Assembly (NCBI GenBank): GCA_002105175.1
Contig: MCGE01000032.1
Location: 411,557-475,556 of the forward strand
Direction of reading: 5' to 3'
Length of the DNA stretch: 64,000 nt
Origin: Absidia repens
Lineage: Eukaryota; Mucoromycota; Mucoromycetes; Mucorales; Cunninghamellaceae
A model generated the notes under the pieces. The model was not told the origin of the DNA and ran no database searches. It worked only from the letters and a program-made list of their open reading frames with translations. The position numbers and the translations under genes are program-made. Below, in pieces: positions 1 to 11,365 of this stretch. Each line of letters starts with the position of its first letter. The first letter of the stretch is position 1.

Positions 1-120
1 TAATCCAGTGATGGTCATCCCAACGTTTTCATAATGAAAGCTTCTCCCCATGCATGTTTGTAATGCATTTCCCAAATGCCCCTGATTCAAAGTCTAACTG
101 CTAATCCAATATCGACAACA
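1..120 (-). repeat. conserved HET 3' flank, copy 1 (gene A)
   Basis: Partial copy of the array-wide 3' flank, cut by the window edge. The shared core, read on the plus strand, is 'atgaaag..ttccccatgcatgtttg' followed by 'aaatgcccctgattca'. It lies downstream of gene A, which reads leftwards. The poly(A)-signal part seen in the other copies would be outside the window. Confidence 0.7.
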
Positions 121-975
121 CACCATTGGGCATATCAAAGAGCATAATAAAAAAAATGAAAAAGAAAAAGAAAAGAAAAGAGGAACGGAAAGTGGGGGGG
201 GATAGGAACAACAAAGAAAAATAGAAAATCATGCAAAGCGGTGTTTGAATATCACACTCGTGCACTTCTCATTTGATGATATTTCAGTAACGAAGCTGAG
301 CCCCGTCCTTTTTTGTACCATACGAATCGTAATCTCTTTTCTTTTTTTCTTTTTTCTTTTTTTTTTGGGAAGGTTGTTTGAATCTGACAGTAATGTGGTT
401 TCGATCATTTTCAGGAATCAATTTCTTAAATCGGTTTCTCCAAATTTCAGTGATGATGATACATCATACTGTATGAATATCGACAATCATATTCACAATA
501 AAACACCCATACGGAACAGCACAAAAATCAATATCAATCAGCTGAATCAGATAGGGGATTGCTCCATTTCAGAGATTTCATTGATGCCAGAGATTTTAGA
601 GATTTTCTCAGAGCCGTCAAAGAAAATCTCAGAATTTTTTTTTTTCTGGAATCTCAGATAAATTACACAGAACAACCGTACCACCATGCATTGTATCGGC
701 GATGGTTAAAATCATGCTGCGCGATAGTAGTGTGTCAAAGGACGTTGTTCATTCTATGCGTGATGTATAAAAAATAATAAATATGTTTATATAAAAAATA
801 TCAGAAAACTTCTAGTTACTACTAGCTGTTTAGAGTAGGGACGAATTAATGTAAAAATGATTATTGATATTTTTTATTTTTCAAAAAGATTTAACAAAGC
901 TCAGTTAAAAATAATGGTGTAATTCTTTTAATGAAATGTACACCATATGTACAGTACTGTATATACACCATAGGT
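121..975. other. downstream spacer of gene A
   Basis: A-rich and T-rich low-complexity sequence with no convincing gene. Short open frames here have no recognisable domain and no counterpart at the other HET genes. It probably contains the 3' UTR of gene A. Confidence 0.5.
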
Positions 976-3263
976 TTAATAAATACGGAATCCTTCTGGA
1001 AGCCGATCCATATCGCAAGCACGACTGAGGTGTATTTTTTCCTTATCGTTGTAATCAAAACAGAAGCGATGCAGAATCCATGCATTTTTTGCCCACGAGC
1101 CCACAAGCTGAAGATTCGATCTCATTTTGCCTCGTTGGCCAAGATCGTCGACGTCATGGTCGTCAACATCATTATCGTAGTGTATACTATCGGAAAGACT
1201 ATCCAGAAAAAGAGGAATCGACACTGCGTCCAAAGTATCCTTGGCGGGATCAAGTCCCACGTCTTTCCAAATCTTGCTTGTCGTGCCACCAGTACCATCA
1301 CCACTGCCAATTTCTTCATAAAAGAACTGCTGCTCGGGACATGATTTTTGCGGAGAACACGGAATATAGTAGCTTTTTGGACGAAGCCAGAGTACATTCA
1401 AGTCACGATCATCACCATCATCACGGTTCAGACGCACACTATCGGGGTCATCCAGATCAAAATTGAGGTTTTTATGATAGGTAATGAGCTTGAGGAGTCC
1501 TGGTTTGATGGTTTTCAAATAAGTGGCAAAAGTAGGCAAAAGAGGGGTCGCTTTCGATGACGACGAGGAAGAAGAAACCATGGGATGTTGCGCACAAAAC
1601 AGTAAATTCAATTTATCCTTGATATCCAGCCATTCCAGCAATTGGAGCCTCACAGAAAGCATATCGGAAATTCCCAAGCTGGAAATACTGTGCTTGTCCT
1701 TGATGTGGTGCTTGTATTTTGGTGCCAAAGGAAGAATGGAATAGAACCTGTCTTCGGTTTTACTTGCTTTGGACTGCAGTATCGTTTCCAGTATGGTTCG
1801 TTTTTGCAGTCTTCGTCGCATGCTGTGATGGAATTGCTCTTTCAGTTGATCCATCTGGTTCCAATAAGGACGCTCCTGTTCAAGATAGCCCTTATACGGA
1901 TCATTCCTAGGGGTGATGCTGGTTTTATAAATGCTTTGTGGTTGCTCTGTGTGATCATCAAAGCTGAAACCAAAAAACTGATACCCGTGTAATTCAGGGG
2001 AGCTGAGTTGATTGAACCAGAATTTAATGGAGCCCCATGATTTTCGTGCTAAGTGGTATTCACTGATCACCCATGTACGATTGGCCCAGTCTTCCATGAT
2101 GGATTGCAAGAATTTCATCGATTGAGTCACCTCGTTTTTGCGCTGTTCACGTTGTCGTTGCCATTCTGACCGTTGGACTTCCACCATGAGGCGACATGCT
2201 ACCTGATAGTAATGTTCAGCCCTGTCGGCGGCGTAACGTTTATGCATCAATGCCATCATTTGTTGAGTCAAACATAGGTCATTATCATCACTTTGATCGT
2301 CACTGTGCTTTCTGGTGCTGGTGCTAGTATTTCTGATAGTTTGCTGTTGTGTCATGAAATCCCGACGGTACAGGTCCAATTTCGGTACACTCAAAGTATC
2401 CATCCATGCATGATCCATTTCCTCCAGGTCTCCTTGTGCATGGATGGAGCTGTCCAATAAATAATACAAATAACGACGGTATTTTTTTATCAAATTCATG
2501 GCATCACGATTGGCAGAGGTGGTAGCTGAGAGATGGGAGGCATGTAAATCAGGGACAGCGACAATTTCAGAAGCATGAAGGTAAATTTCGTTCATGTGAT
2601 AAATGGTCGCTTTTCGTTTTTCAACATTTTCTTGATCAACACAAAGGGCATCTACCCACACATATTCGAAACGCTGCAAATTAGGCTCATGTTGCATGGC
2701 TTGACACAGCTAGAAGAAGTCATCGAGCTGAAAGGACACGATGCGTGCATGGTAATCCTCTGTTGCCTCCACCATTTGTTCATCCAATTCACCCCATCGA
2801 TACGAGAGTGCTACATAGTTTGTTTCGCCACCCAACCATTTTTTTTCGCAATAAATGTATTGTTCCTCGGCGGCCTTTTTGATATTGACAAGAACGATCT
2901 CAAAGGGTTCTGGTAATTGTGGCCTTACGAATATCGTTGTCCTTACAATTTGGCCGTTATCGTACTTTGTCGCTGTCTTTTCTGTTATAAAATTGTCCAA
3001 TTCTTCATCATCTTCATCTGGTATTTGAAGCATTGTAACAGTTTTGCACTGCGCTACATAAGGCGTACAGGTTTGTTGAATGTAGGATCCAATTTCATCT
3101 GTAGATGAAGGTACCACTTCAGATATTAATTTAAAATTAAAAAAAAAATTATCAGACGTTTTAATCTCTTCCCTCAGTAATGTTGGTCTTGACTCTTACC
3201 TTGTTCGTCTTCTTCTTCCGAATCAAAAGTTCTACCAAATTCTACGTCAGCTTTGGTGTTCAT
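976..3263 (-). pseudogene. HET-domain gene A, interrupted by an in-frame TAG
   Basis: Exons are 3263-3200 and 3116-976, with an 83-bp GT-AG intron; the reading frame is kept over 735 codons. The start at 3263 gives the short acidic first exon (MNTKADVEFGRTF...EEEDEQ) shared with B-D. The HET signature YVALSYRWGE is at residues ~122-131 and EYVWVDALCVDQEN follows. Codon 157 is TAG (2712-2710) where the sister genes have AAG (Lys) in DDFFKLC, so one substitution cuts the protein inside the HET domain. The remaining 573 codons stay open to GFRIY-stop, so the lesion is recent or the stop is read through. HET proteins of ascomycetes trigger cell death when unlike individuals fuse; that role here is inference. 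The fold assignment is firm, the functional state is not. Confidence 0.85.
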
Positions 3264-3320
3264 CGTTGGGAGAATATCAAAAAGAAAGTCAAAAGAAAAC
3301 GATGATTTTAATCTTTTGCA

Positions 3321-3363
3321 ATGATGTGGGGAACGGTTTTTCTTTTTCCATGTTGTGTGACCG
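3321..3363 (-). promoter_or_regulatory. conserved HET promoter box, gene A
   Basis: A 'gatgtggggaacggttttt' block followed by 'tgttgtgtgacc' (plus-strand reading), 58-100 bp before the gene A start. Similar blocks precede B-F and H at similar distances, with a remnant before G. Position and conservation suggest a core promoter or transcription-factor site. Confidence 0.6.
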
Positions 3364-3867
3364 AATAGATCAATATTTGGTTTTTTCTTTGGGTGGGGGC
3401 GCAAAGCTACAGTTGACATGAGGGTTGTGGGGTGTCTCAGTCAAAAACGTTATGTAGCTTCCCCTTCATGTTCATCACCATCAGTTCTGAAGGGTAAACT
3501 GTCATATAATTTTCATTACATTCCCATCTTTATGCAACTGTTGTGAAAGGATGTGAGATTATTAACATCTGGAAAGAACAATAAAGGATATTCTTTTAAA
3601 ATGGAAATAGCGAGTACAGTACTCTGCTGTTTTGTACAGTTCTGTATTTGTTACACTATAATATATTAGCTTTAGCCTTCACGTAAATGTTTCGAAGGCA
3701 GTCGATCTATCAACGGTATTTAGAACACAGATTTGTTCTTTTTAGGAGGGTAACTATTGGCGTAATTAAAGGAACAGGTATCATTTTCATTCATATCAGC
3801 TATCATAACTAGCACCAAGTGATAAGTCAGCTCATTTCTAAAGTGCCCTGACTTTTTTCTTTTTTTG

Positions 3868-3915
<48 letters not shown>

Positions 3916-3959
3916 CCAATTTAGACAAAAAAATCAACTATGAAGGAGACTACTGGTGG
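3364..3959. other. upstream spacer of gene A
   Basis: No gene seen. It contains a diverged copy of the 'gtcgatc..ttaacg' upstream block found before B-D, near 3695-3770, and a CA/TA microsatellite. Confidence 0.5.
3871..3915. repeat. (CA)n(TA)n microsatellite
   Basis: About 22 bp of CA repeats run directly into about 20 bp of TA repeats. Confidence 0.95.
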
Positions 3960-3964
3960 AAAGA

Positions 3965-4185
3965 CAAGATGGTTTTTATTCAGCTGTAGATACACGACTA
4001 TGATAACCAACACTAAACTAATCTAAGAGTGGTTCCAGCCAGATGAAGACTAATCTAATGGCGGCCCAAAATCCTACATCCAAAATGAAAGAGTTTCCCC
4101 ATGCATGTTTGTCTTGCATTTTTCAAAATGCCCCTGGTTCACATTCTAACCCCTATCCAAGTTCAACATTACCTCAATTGAGACT
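3965..4185 (-). repeat. conserved HET 3' flank, copy 2 (relic R1)
   Basis: Contains the tttattcag block (a GAATAAA poly(A) signal on the minus strand), the 'ctaatctaatggc' block and the 'ccaaaatgaaagagtttcccc' core in the usual order. It lies 3' of relic R1, showing that R1 was once a complete HET unit. Confidence 0.75.
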
Positions 4186-4304
4186 TCAAAGACAAAGAAA
4201 AAGAAAAGCGAAAGAGAAATCCCCACCGCAAAATTTTGTATGTAAACGAAAATCAGCGGGGTTTTAATCATTTTTTTATTTTTATTTTTAAAAATGGAAA
4301 TCAC

Positions 4305-4445
4305 TAGACATGGATCCCATCAGGAACCATGTTTTCTTGTCATTGATGCAGCACATCTTGAATACCTTATTGTCATTGGTATTATTCAATGGAGATACGA
4401 TCCAAGCATTTTTCTCTCAGGAACCGAGTAACTGTAGTTCAAGCA
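4305..4445 (-). pseudogene. HET relic R1 (C-terminal scrap)
   Basis: On the minus strand a frame reads ELQLLGS-stop-EKNAWIVSPL and then KMCCINDKKTWF, matching the C-terminal LQLLGSWEKNAWI.YPF block of genes E-H. The Trp codon is TGA. Everything upstream (the HET motifs) is gone. It is a decayed copy, not a gene. Confidence 0.75.
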
Positions 4446-4783
4446 GGCGTAAATGACCTAACCATTTGGACATAATTTTTGTAGCCGGCGACATACACGT
4501 GAAACGAACACACTATATGCACGCTCAATTGCTGGTGTTGGGTCCGAACTTCATCTCCACAAGCTACAAAGCATACGACATTAGCGTAAGCATTCGGCTA
4601 CAACGATTTATTAATTGTGAAAAAAAAATCATAGTGCTAACTTCCACAAAAGGCGGTATGCATTTTTTTTTTTTTTTTTTGAGTGGACAATGATGAAGAT
4701 ATTATAATAAAAAAATAATAATTATAATGGTACTGGCGGTACCTACGTTGGTCATACACTGCTCAGCACACTGTAAGCTTTAA

Positions 4784-5146
4784 TTAAATAGCAACTGCTT
4801 TCTTTGATCGTCTGTAATAAGAATAGAGGCTGTAAAGTAAATAAATCAAAATACAACTAACAGTGACGGCATTCAATACCAAACTTGCAATGGTGATGCC
4901 TTTAAGTTGATGATGGTAGTGATCCAACTGATATCTTACGTCTCGGTTCGCCGATTCAATGGAACAAAGTTGATCAGCTACTTTGGCTTCAAATGCAGTC
5001 AAGTTCAAATCTTGAAATGGATAGCAATAAGTGCGTGGCTGCTTTTTGCAAGGGCGTGGCGCTTCAACGTAGGTAAAGTTAAGAAGGCGTTCGTCACTGG
5101 CATTGAACGTAAGAGTGTAACCAGAGGGTTCCAGTTTGTCCGTCAT
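4784..5146 (-). CDS. small single-pass membrane protein, copy 1
   Basis: A 120-residue protein starting MTDKLEPSGY, with a hydrophobic segment near residues 85-108 (ITIASLVLNAVTVSCILIYL) and a short basic tail (YYRRSKKAVAI). Four Cys and three N-glycosylation motifs (NAS, NFT, NLT) suggest that the part before the membrane segment faces the lumen or outside. A hydrophobic stretch (CFCISIFLFIL) lies in frame just upstream of the ATG without its own ATG. It would make a good signal peptide, so a near-cognate start or missed exon is possible; a TATA-like block near 5200-5215 favours the annotated ATG. A paralogue is at 16212-16520. Both sit just 5' of a HET relic. The family is unknown to me. 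Confidence 0.65.
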   Translation of the reverse strand: MTDKLEPSGYTLTFNASDERLLNFTYVEAPRPCKKQPRTYCYPFQDLNLTAFEAKVADQLCSIESANRDVRYQLDHYHHQLKGITIASLVLNAVTVSCILIYLLYSLYSYYRRSKKAVAI

Positions 5147-6520
5147 GTCGGTAAGTATAAACAAGAAGATAGAGATGCAAAAACACAGTTTGTCGTTTAT
5201 TATTTATATATTTTTTTAGTGTGACACCAATGGTTACGAGGGGAATGTTCATTGGTAATTTTGGAATCAACATTGACCATTGACGTTAATAGTAACAAAA
5301 AAAAAAAAAAACTAACAATACCTTGTTGGCGCTCAGCTATCATAGGAGCCTTGTTTTGTCAAAAAAAAAAAAGTCCCCATTGCATTACAAGATACAGCGC
5401 TATGAGCACAATATCGTATCGCTGCTAAAGCACCCCCAAGGACTGAAATCAATGATGGCCAATACCAACACAGAGTCAAAACAATTGTGACTTTGTACGT
5501 AGGCCAACATATTTCAAATTGGGACGATATTATATTTTCACCATCAGAAGGGTGGTACAGATGATGGTTCCAAAGAAAACTTGCCCTTACATAGATTTAA
5601 CGTGCATGTTGAGTGGGAGGGTGTAGAAACAGGATTTGTTTCTTTTAAAGGGGATTTCTATAAGAAAACGTCTTCTTTTAGAGAAAAAGGGTGGGTGCGA
5701 ACGTGCAAATTGTTCGATTTTCTTGTGGTACAATGCTGAATTTTTATTCTTCCTTTTTTAAAATATTCGATTCTGCAAATTTTTAATGTGGAAAGCGAGT
5801 TTGCCTTTTTCAAATCGATCGACAAAAAAAAAAAAAAAAAAAAAAAAGGATACCCACCCACTGTCCCTCTTTTGTTTTTTACTGCGGTCGTGCGCCCTAA
5901 TCATCAGCAATCTTCACCTTTCACATCACATCCAAAGCGATTTGAATGACTGTTCGACGATGATAACCTCACTGCAACTCCCACATCATCCATTAACCCT
6001 CCCCCCAATGTATTTTAAGATAATGTATATCATGCATCCTTGAAAACCCGTAAGTGAATAAATGGATGTGCTCTAGGGTTCATTTCTGTTGTTTCCCATT
6101 TATCATTTTTTTTTTATTATTATTTATAGTTCTGGAGATTTATCAACATCAATATACCATCAAATTTAGCAAGGCTGCGGATTCTTCTCCGGCGAATGCT
6201 ATTGGACAATAATTGAATAAGATGGCGGCAACAATCATTTTCGGCAAACCAAAGTCTAAGATGAATAATATAGATTACTAGAAACGTTCTATGATTTGGA
6301 AACCTTCGCTTAGCGTACGTTATATTACAAAAAAGGAAATATCGAATTCTTATTCTTATTTTTTTTTTTTCGCAAGGTATAGAACCAATATAAACTTCAA
6401 TAAACGTTTTTAAAGAATTAAAATGATTGTTTAATGGTCTTTTTATTTTTCACAAAATTATAAGACTGAAAAGCTGAGTAAAAAAATTTGATGGTTCTGA
6501 ATGGAACGCACCATTTAAAT
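5147..6520. other. spacer between the membrane gene and gene B
   Basis: No supported gene. The first ~80 bp hold the membrane gene's TATA-like block and a 'ggtgtcac' motif shared with its paralogue at 16.6 kb. There is an A-run at 5823-5847. The rest is unique low-complexity sequence, part of it presumably the 3' UTR of gene B. It lacks the 'ccaaaatgaaag' 3' flank core seen beside most other HET genes. Confidence 0.5.
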
Positions 6521-8801
6521 TTAATAAATACGGAACCCTTCTGGATGCTGGTCCATGTGACATGCAAGACTGGGATAAATTTTATGACGTTTATAATCAG
6601 AGCAGAATCGATACTGAATCCAAGCATTTTTTTCCCACGAACCCACAAGCTGAAGATTCGATCTCACCTTTCCATCATAGTAAAGATCGTCGTCCTCATG
6701 GTGGTCGTCAAATCTGTCGTCGTCATCGTTATCATATTCTCCGCAACGTTGATCATCACTCATAAAAAGAGGGATCGACACAGCATCCAGAGCATCCTTG
6801 GCCGGATCAAGTCCCACGTCTTTCCAAAACTTGTTTGTCGCGTCACCACGACCACCGCCGATTTCATCATAAAAGGACCGTTCAACAGATCGTCGCGGGC
6901 ACCGAATATAGTAGCCTTTAGGGCAAAGCCACAGCACATTCAAATTACTATCACCATCATCACGAGACAGGCGCACACAGTCAGGGTTATCATAATCAAA
7001 ATTGGAATCGTCATATCTACGTATGAGCATGAGGAGTCCCGGTTTAATAGTTTTCAGTTGAGTGGCAAACGTAGGTAAAAGAGCTACCGTTTTCGAGGTG
7101 ATGGGATTCTGTGCACAAAACAACAAGTTCAATTTATCTTTCGTATCCAGCCATTTCAACAACTGGAGTCGTACAGAAAGCATATCAGAAATCCCCAAGC
7201 CCGAAACGCTGTGTCTGTCCTTGATATAATGTTTGTATTTAGGTGCCAAGGGAATAATAGAATAAAACCTGTCTTCGTTTCTGCTTGCCTTGGACTGCAG
7301 AATCAATTCAAGTGCTGTTCGTGAGCTTATTCGACGTCGCATGCTGTCATAGAATTCATTTGCCAATTCAACCATCTGGTTCTTGAATTCATGCCGATGC
7401 TGGTACAGCGGATCATACATATAATCGTCACTAAGGCCATGTATGTAAAAAGGCTCCGGCTTTCGCTGATCAAAATTGTATTCAAAAAATGGATACCCAT
7501 TTAATTCCGGGGAGCTGAGTTGATTGTACCAGAATTTCAATTTTCCCGTTTTTCTTCTTGCAAGAAGGTATTCACTGATCACCCATGTGCGATTGGACCA
7601 GTCTTCCATGATGGATTGCAGAAATTTCATCGATTGTGTAATCTCGGTTTTGCGCCGCACGAGCTGTCGTTGCCAGTCTAAATGTTGTCGTTGCCATTCC
7701 AAACGTTGGAGTTCCACCATCAGACGGTATTGCAGTTGATCGCCATGTTCAGCTTTGTCTTCAGAATAACGTTTATGCATCAGTGTCATCATTTGTTGAA
7801 TAATGCAAGGGTTATCGTCATTTCGATCATTGCTTTGGCTGCTGGTGGTGATGGTATTATCATGGTTCATAAAATCCCGACGGTACAAATCCAATTTCGG
7901 TATACCTAAACTATCCATCCATGTATTATCCATTTCGTCCCGGGATTGTTGTGCACCAGGGGATTTGTCCAACAAATAATACAAATAGCGACCGTACTCT
8001 TTTACCAAATTCATGGCATCACGATTGGCAGAAGTGGTAGCTGAGATATGAGCGGCATGTAAATCAGGAACAGCGACAATAGCAACGGCTCGAAGGTAAA
8101 TTTCGTTCATGTGATAAATGGTCGCTTTTCGTTTTTCAACATTTTCTTGATCGACACAAAGGGTATCTACCCACACGTATTCGATATGTTGCAAATCAGG
8201 TTCACGTTGCATGGCTTCACACAGCTTGAAGAAATCATCGAGTTGGAAGGAGACAATACGTGCATGGTAATCATCTGTTGCTGCCACGATTTGTTCATCC
8301 AATTCACCCCATCGATAGGAGAGTGCCACATAAGATGTTTCCCCATCTAAGCCTTTTTTTTCGCAATGAATGGTGCGTTCCTCGGCAGCTTTTTTGATAT
8401 TGACAAGAACGATACCGAAAGGTTCACCTTTTATTGTTGGAAATTGCACCGTACTGGTTGTAGATACTACTTCAGTGCCGTCCTTGTTGATTTCCGTTTC
8501 CACTACTTCATTGTCGTCCATATATTCATCATCTTCGTTTGGTGCATAAAGCCTCGCGACTGGCCAATTATGTGGTACAGACACAGACTGACTCATTACA
8601 ACTGTTTTCACCGTCACTTTACCCTGTATGATACGAAGGTCAGTTTTATCTGTAGTCTCTTTGATTACTATTTTAAAACATTCAAAAAAATTAGAAGTTT
8701 TGATCTCTACTTCCTATACGATGGTCGTGCCTCCTACCTTGTTTGCCGTCTTCTTCCTGATCAGATGGTCTAATAAATTCTTTGTCGGTTTCGGTATTCA
8801 T
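6521..8801 (-). CDS. HET-domain protein B
   Basis: Exons are 8801-8738 and 8667-6521, with a 70-bp GT-AG intron; the frame is open over 737 codons (736 aa). The acidic first exon (MNTETDKEFIRPSDQEEDGKQ) is followed by a variable linker (residues ~22-100). HET motif 1 is YVALSYRWGELDEQ from ~134, motif 2 EYVWVDTLCVDQEN from ~183, then KRKATIYHMNEIY. A Gln/Trp/Arg heptad repeat (RLEWQRQ, two copies) precedes SIMEDWSNRTWVISEY. The C-terminal part has EDRFYSIIPLAPKYKH, LGISDMLSVRLQLLKW and LQLVGSWEKNAWI. No membrane segment is seen, so it is probably cytosolic. The promoter box and the ctcaacaATG start context are conserved with C. The HET fold is clear; a role in recognition or regulated cell death is inferred from ascomycete HET proteins. 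Confidence 0.9.
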
Positions 8802-8870
8802 TGTTGAGAAAAATATTAAAAAGAAAGTAGAAAAGAGGCAAATATAAAACGACAGCTCCACTCATTTACG

Positions 8871-8912
8871 ATGATGTGGGGCACGGTTTTTCTTTTTTCA
8901 TGTCGTGTAACT
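8871..8912 (-). promoter_or_regulatory. conserved HET promoter box, gene B
   Basis: 'atgatgtggggcacgg' followed by 'tgtcgtgtaac' (plus-strand reading), 70-111 bp upstream of the gene B start. A TATA-like 'tttatatttg' (minus strand) lies between box and start. Confidence 0.6.
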
Positions 8913-9186
8913 AAACATCAATTTTTTCTTCTTTTGGAGGGAGGGCAGGGGCGAAGGTCCAGCATTCATGACCGTAGGCGGAGATACCGGTCAAAAAGAA
9001 CGAAATGACCTTAACTTCATACTCTTACCAACCAGATCTGAAGAGTCAACTATAATATACATTTCTCGTTACAGCCATGCCGTTATAAAAAGGAAAGAGG
9101 GAGTGCTTTACTGTAAAGTTCTGTTTACGTTACACTATATCGTAGTTTGTAAAATATTCGTTTCAATCATCATGCTAAGTTTACAA

Positions 9187-9328
9187 GGTAGTCGATCCAT
9201 TAACGCCTTTTCACGTAATCATTCTAAATAAAACGGAACGTGAAGGGTAGCTAATGAGGTAGTCGATCCGTTAACGCCCTTTCACGCAATCATTCTAAAC
9301 ACAACAGGACGTGAAGGGTAGCTAATGG
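9187..9328 (-). promoter_or_regulatory. two tandem ~71-bp upstream repeats, gene B
   Basis: Two direct copies of a block starting 'gtagtcgatcc' and ending 'aagggtagctaatg', ~390-530 bp upstream of gene B. Copy 1 contains the inverted repeat TTCACGT (9210-9216) / ACGTGAA (9238-9244). The pair is also upstream of gene C, with a single diverged version before A and D. It may be an upstream activating element; function is inferred from position only. Confidence 0.45.
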
Positions 9329-9559
9329 CATCGTAAAACGAACAAGTATCACTTTCATTCAGAATAGCTATCACAACTAGATCTAAGAGAAAGAATCAGC
9401 TTATTTTTAATGTGCCAGGCAAAGACTGTATGCTCCCGCACGACATGGCAAAGGTGGCAAAAACTGCTCAGTCTGTATTTTTTTTAAACAGGCAAACTAT
9501 ACCCCATTCAACAATAAAAACTGAACATGAGATAGACTAATTGTAAAAAAACAAGACAT

Positions 9560-9745
9560 TTATTCAAGTATAGATATGGTACTACGACAGTTGACGCTAA
9601 ACCAATCTAATTACGTTCCATGTTTCCAATCTAATGGTGGCCCTAAAACAGAGACCCAAAATGACTGTGTTCACTATGTATAATTGTCTTGCAATTTTCA
9701 AAACGCCCCTGATTCAATTTCTAACCACTAATCCAGTTCACCGCG
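9560..9745 (-). repeat. conserved HET 3' flank, copy 3 (relic R2)
   Basis: Has the 'gacatttattcaagtatag' block (AATAAA on the minus strand), the 'caatctaatggtgg' block and a diverged core 'cccaaaatgactgtgttc', in array order, just 3' of relic R2. Confidence 0.7.
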
Positions 9746-9774
9746 TTTAAATGTTTTTTTCTAGTAGCATGAAT

Positions 9775-10330
9775 AAAACTAAATAAATTTAATAGAACGA
9801 AACCCAGTAGGCATCCTTGAACGGAGACATGGTCCAAATGTTTTTCTCCCATGATCGTATAACTGGAATTACATGGTCATGAACAACAACTCTCTGCTAT
9901 ACTTGGCCATGACATCTTGATTTTGAAAAATCGAAATCGATTACGGTATCCATTCGGTCCTTAAAAAAGTCTACACCTAGTTCTTGCTATAGACGAATCG
10001 ATGCGCCAATAAAAAGTGGTTTGCGGGTGTTTACAGCGTTACAGACAAGGACAAAACCAGTATGAACGAGTACGCACACCATCACAACCGTTGCTGCTAT
10101 TAGTACATTGGTTGTCAGCATCATCATCTTGGGGCTTGTTCGATGCTGATATCAAAATTGCAGTATGACTCGTATCGAGTGAGAAAACTCGGCAGACCGG
10201 ATTGAATGGCTTTTAAAATGTACGGCAATCGTGGGCAACAGGGGGGAGGGACGGCACCGACGATGTTTGATTGACGTTGGCAGTATAATAACACAAATCG
10301 ATACTTGGTATCCACCCAACCCACACTTCA
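9775..10330 (-). pseudogene. HET relic R2
   Basis: Decayed C-terminal HET copy on the minus strand. The best stretch reads DTKYRFVLLYCQR, then CCPRLPYILKAIQSGLPSFL and YESYCNFDIS. These match the DTKDRLVLLF / LPTFATHFKAIPPRLTKFL / CNFDV region of E-H. Several stops and frame changes occur, and the HET motifs are missing. It is close to relic R3 in sequence, so the two relics were duplicated after decay or decayed from near-identical parents. Confidence 0.75.
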
Positions 10331-11365
10331 GAAACGCACTGCCACCCAGTAGCTACATAATTAATACTATTCTCAACTTTGCTCTTCAATATACCCCACC
10401 ACAACAAAGTACTCTGTAATAGCTGATTTTTCACACAAACACATCCCTGTTTTCTTTTCTACCCACAGACTTATAGAGCTGGTGGAAGAAGTCTCCATAA
10501 TACCCAATCCGTTCCTTTTTCATATATATATAGACACACTTTTTTCTTTTTCAATGCACATGTACTACACATTCGATGAAACTCATAATGTAATCGTACA
10601 ACAGAGAAACTAATTATAAGAAAAAGGACATATTTATTCAGCCGTAGATACAAACGATGACAAACTATTACTAAACTAAGGACGATTCCATGATACTAAT
10701 CTACTGACGTTCCCAAATCCTACATCCAAAATGAAAGGGTTTCCTCATGATGTTTGTTTTGCGTTTTTTAAAACGCCCATAACTCAAGATCCTAGATCAC
10801 CAGTACCCCAAAGAGCCTTGCCATCATATCATTCAGACTATCATGAAGGAAAAAAATAAAAAAGAAAGAAAAAGAGAGGGGAAAAAAAGAGGACCAAAAA
10901 AAATAGAAAGCAAAATGCGGAGCCTGAATCATCCACTTTTTTTTTATGTCAAAAAATCAGGGAACTACAAATAAAAATTAAATAAAGGGGCAATCGCCAT
11001 AATTACCATAGAGCATAATTCGTTTTATCTTCCAGTGGAAAGGCAGTTGCAACCACTACATAATCTAACTCTAATATCTCCGACGCATTTCAAGTAAGCT
11101 ATTATTTCAGCACACAAAAAACCCATTGACGACGCGCTGAGCATGACAGTTGGGGGCTGCGCACGATAGTGCGAAATGGCGGAGGCTCTAAAATCCTAGC
11201 CCATCAAAACCCACACTTCAATAAAAAAAAAAACTGTGACACCCAATAAATCGAAAGATTTCCAAAAGCTCCAGAGGAGCGCCAGAGCGTTTATTTTGCA
11301 CAAAATTAGAAGACTGAAAAGCTAAGAAATTTGATGGTTCTGAATGGAAACGCAACCCTTTCAAT
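10331..11365 (-). repeat. 3' flank of gene C, including conserved copy 4
   Basis: The core copy is at about 10630-10815 (tttatt poly(A) signal, then 'ccaaaatgaaagggtttcc'). The next ~550 bp ('tcagggaa.t.caaataaaaatta', 'cattgacgacgcgctgag', 'ctccag.ggagcgccagagcg') are nearly identical to 17160-17700 beside gene D. Genes C and D were therefore duplicated together with at least 600 bp of downstream DNA. No gene is seen in the stretch. Confidence 0.75.

Noticed and set aside
6488..7078. Plus-strand frames opposite HET C-termini (also at 11.4 and 17.7 kb)
   Set aside because: Similar to one another only because the minus-strand genes are paralogues; no independent start or domain.
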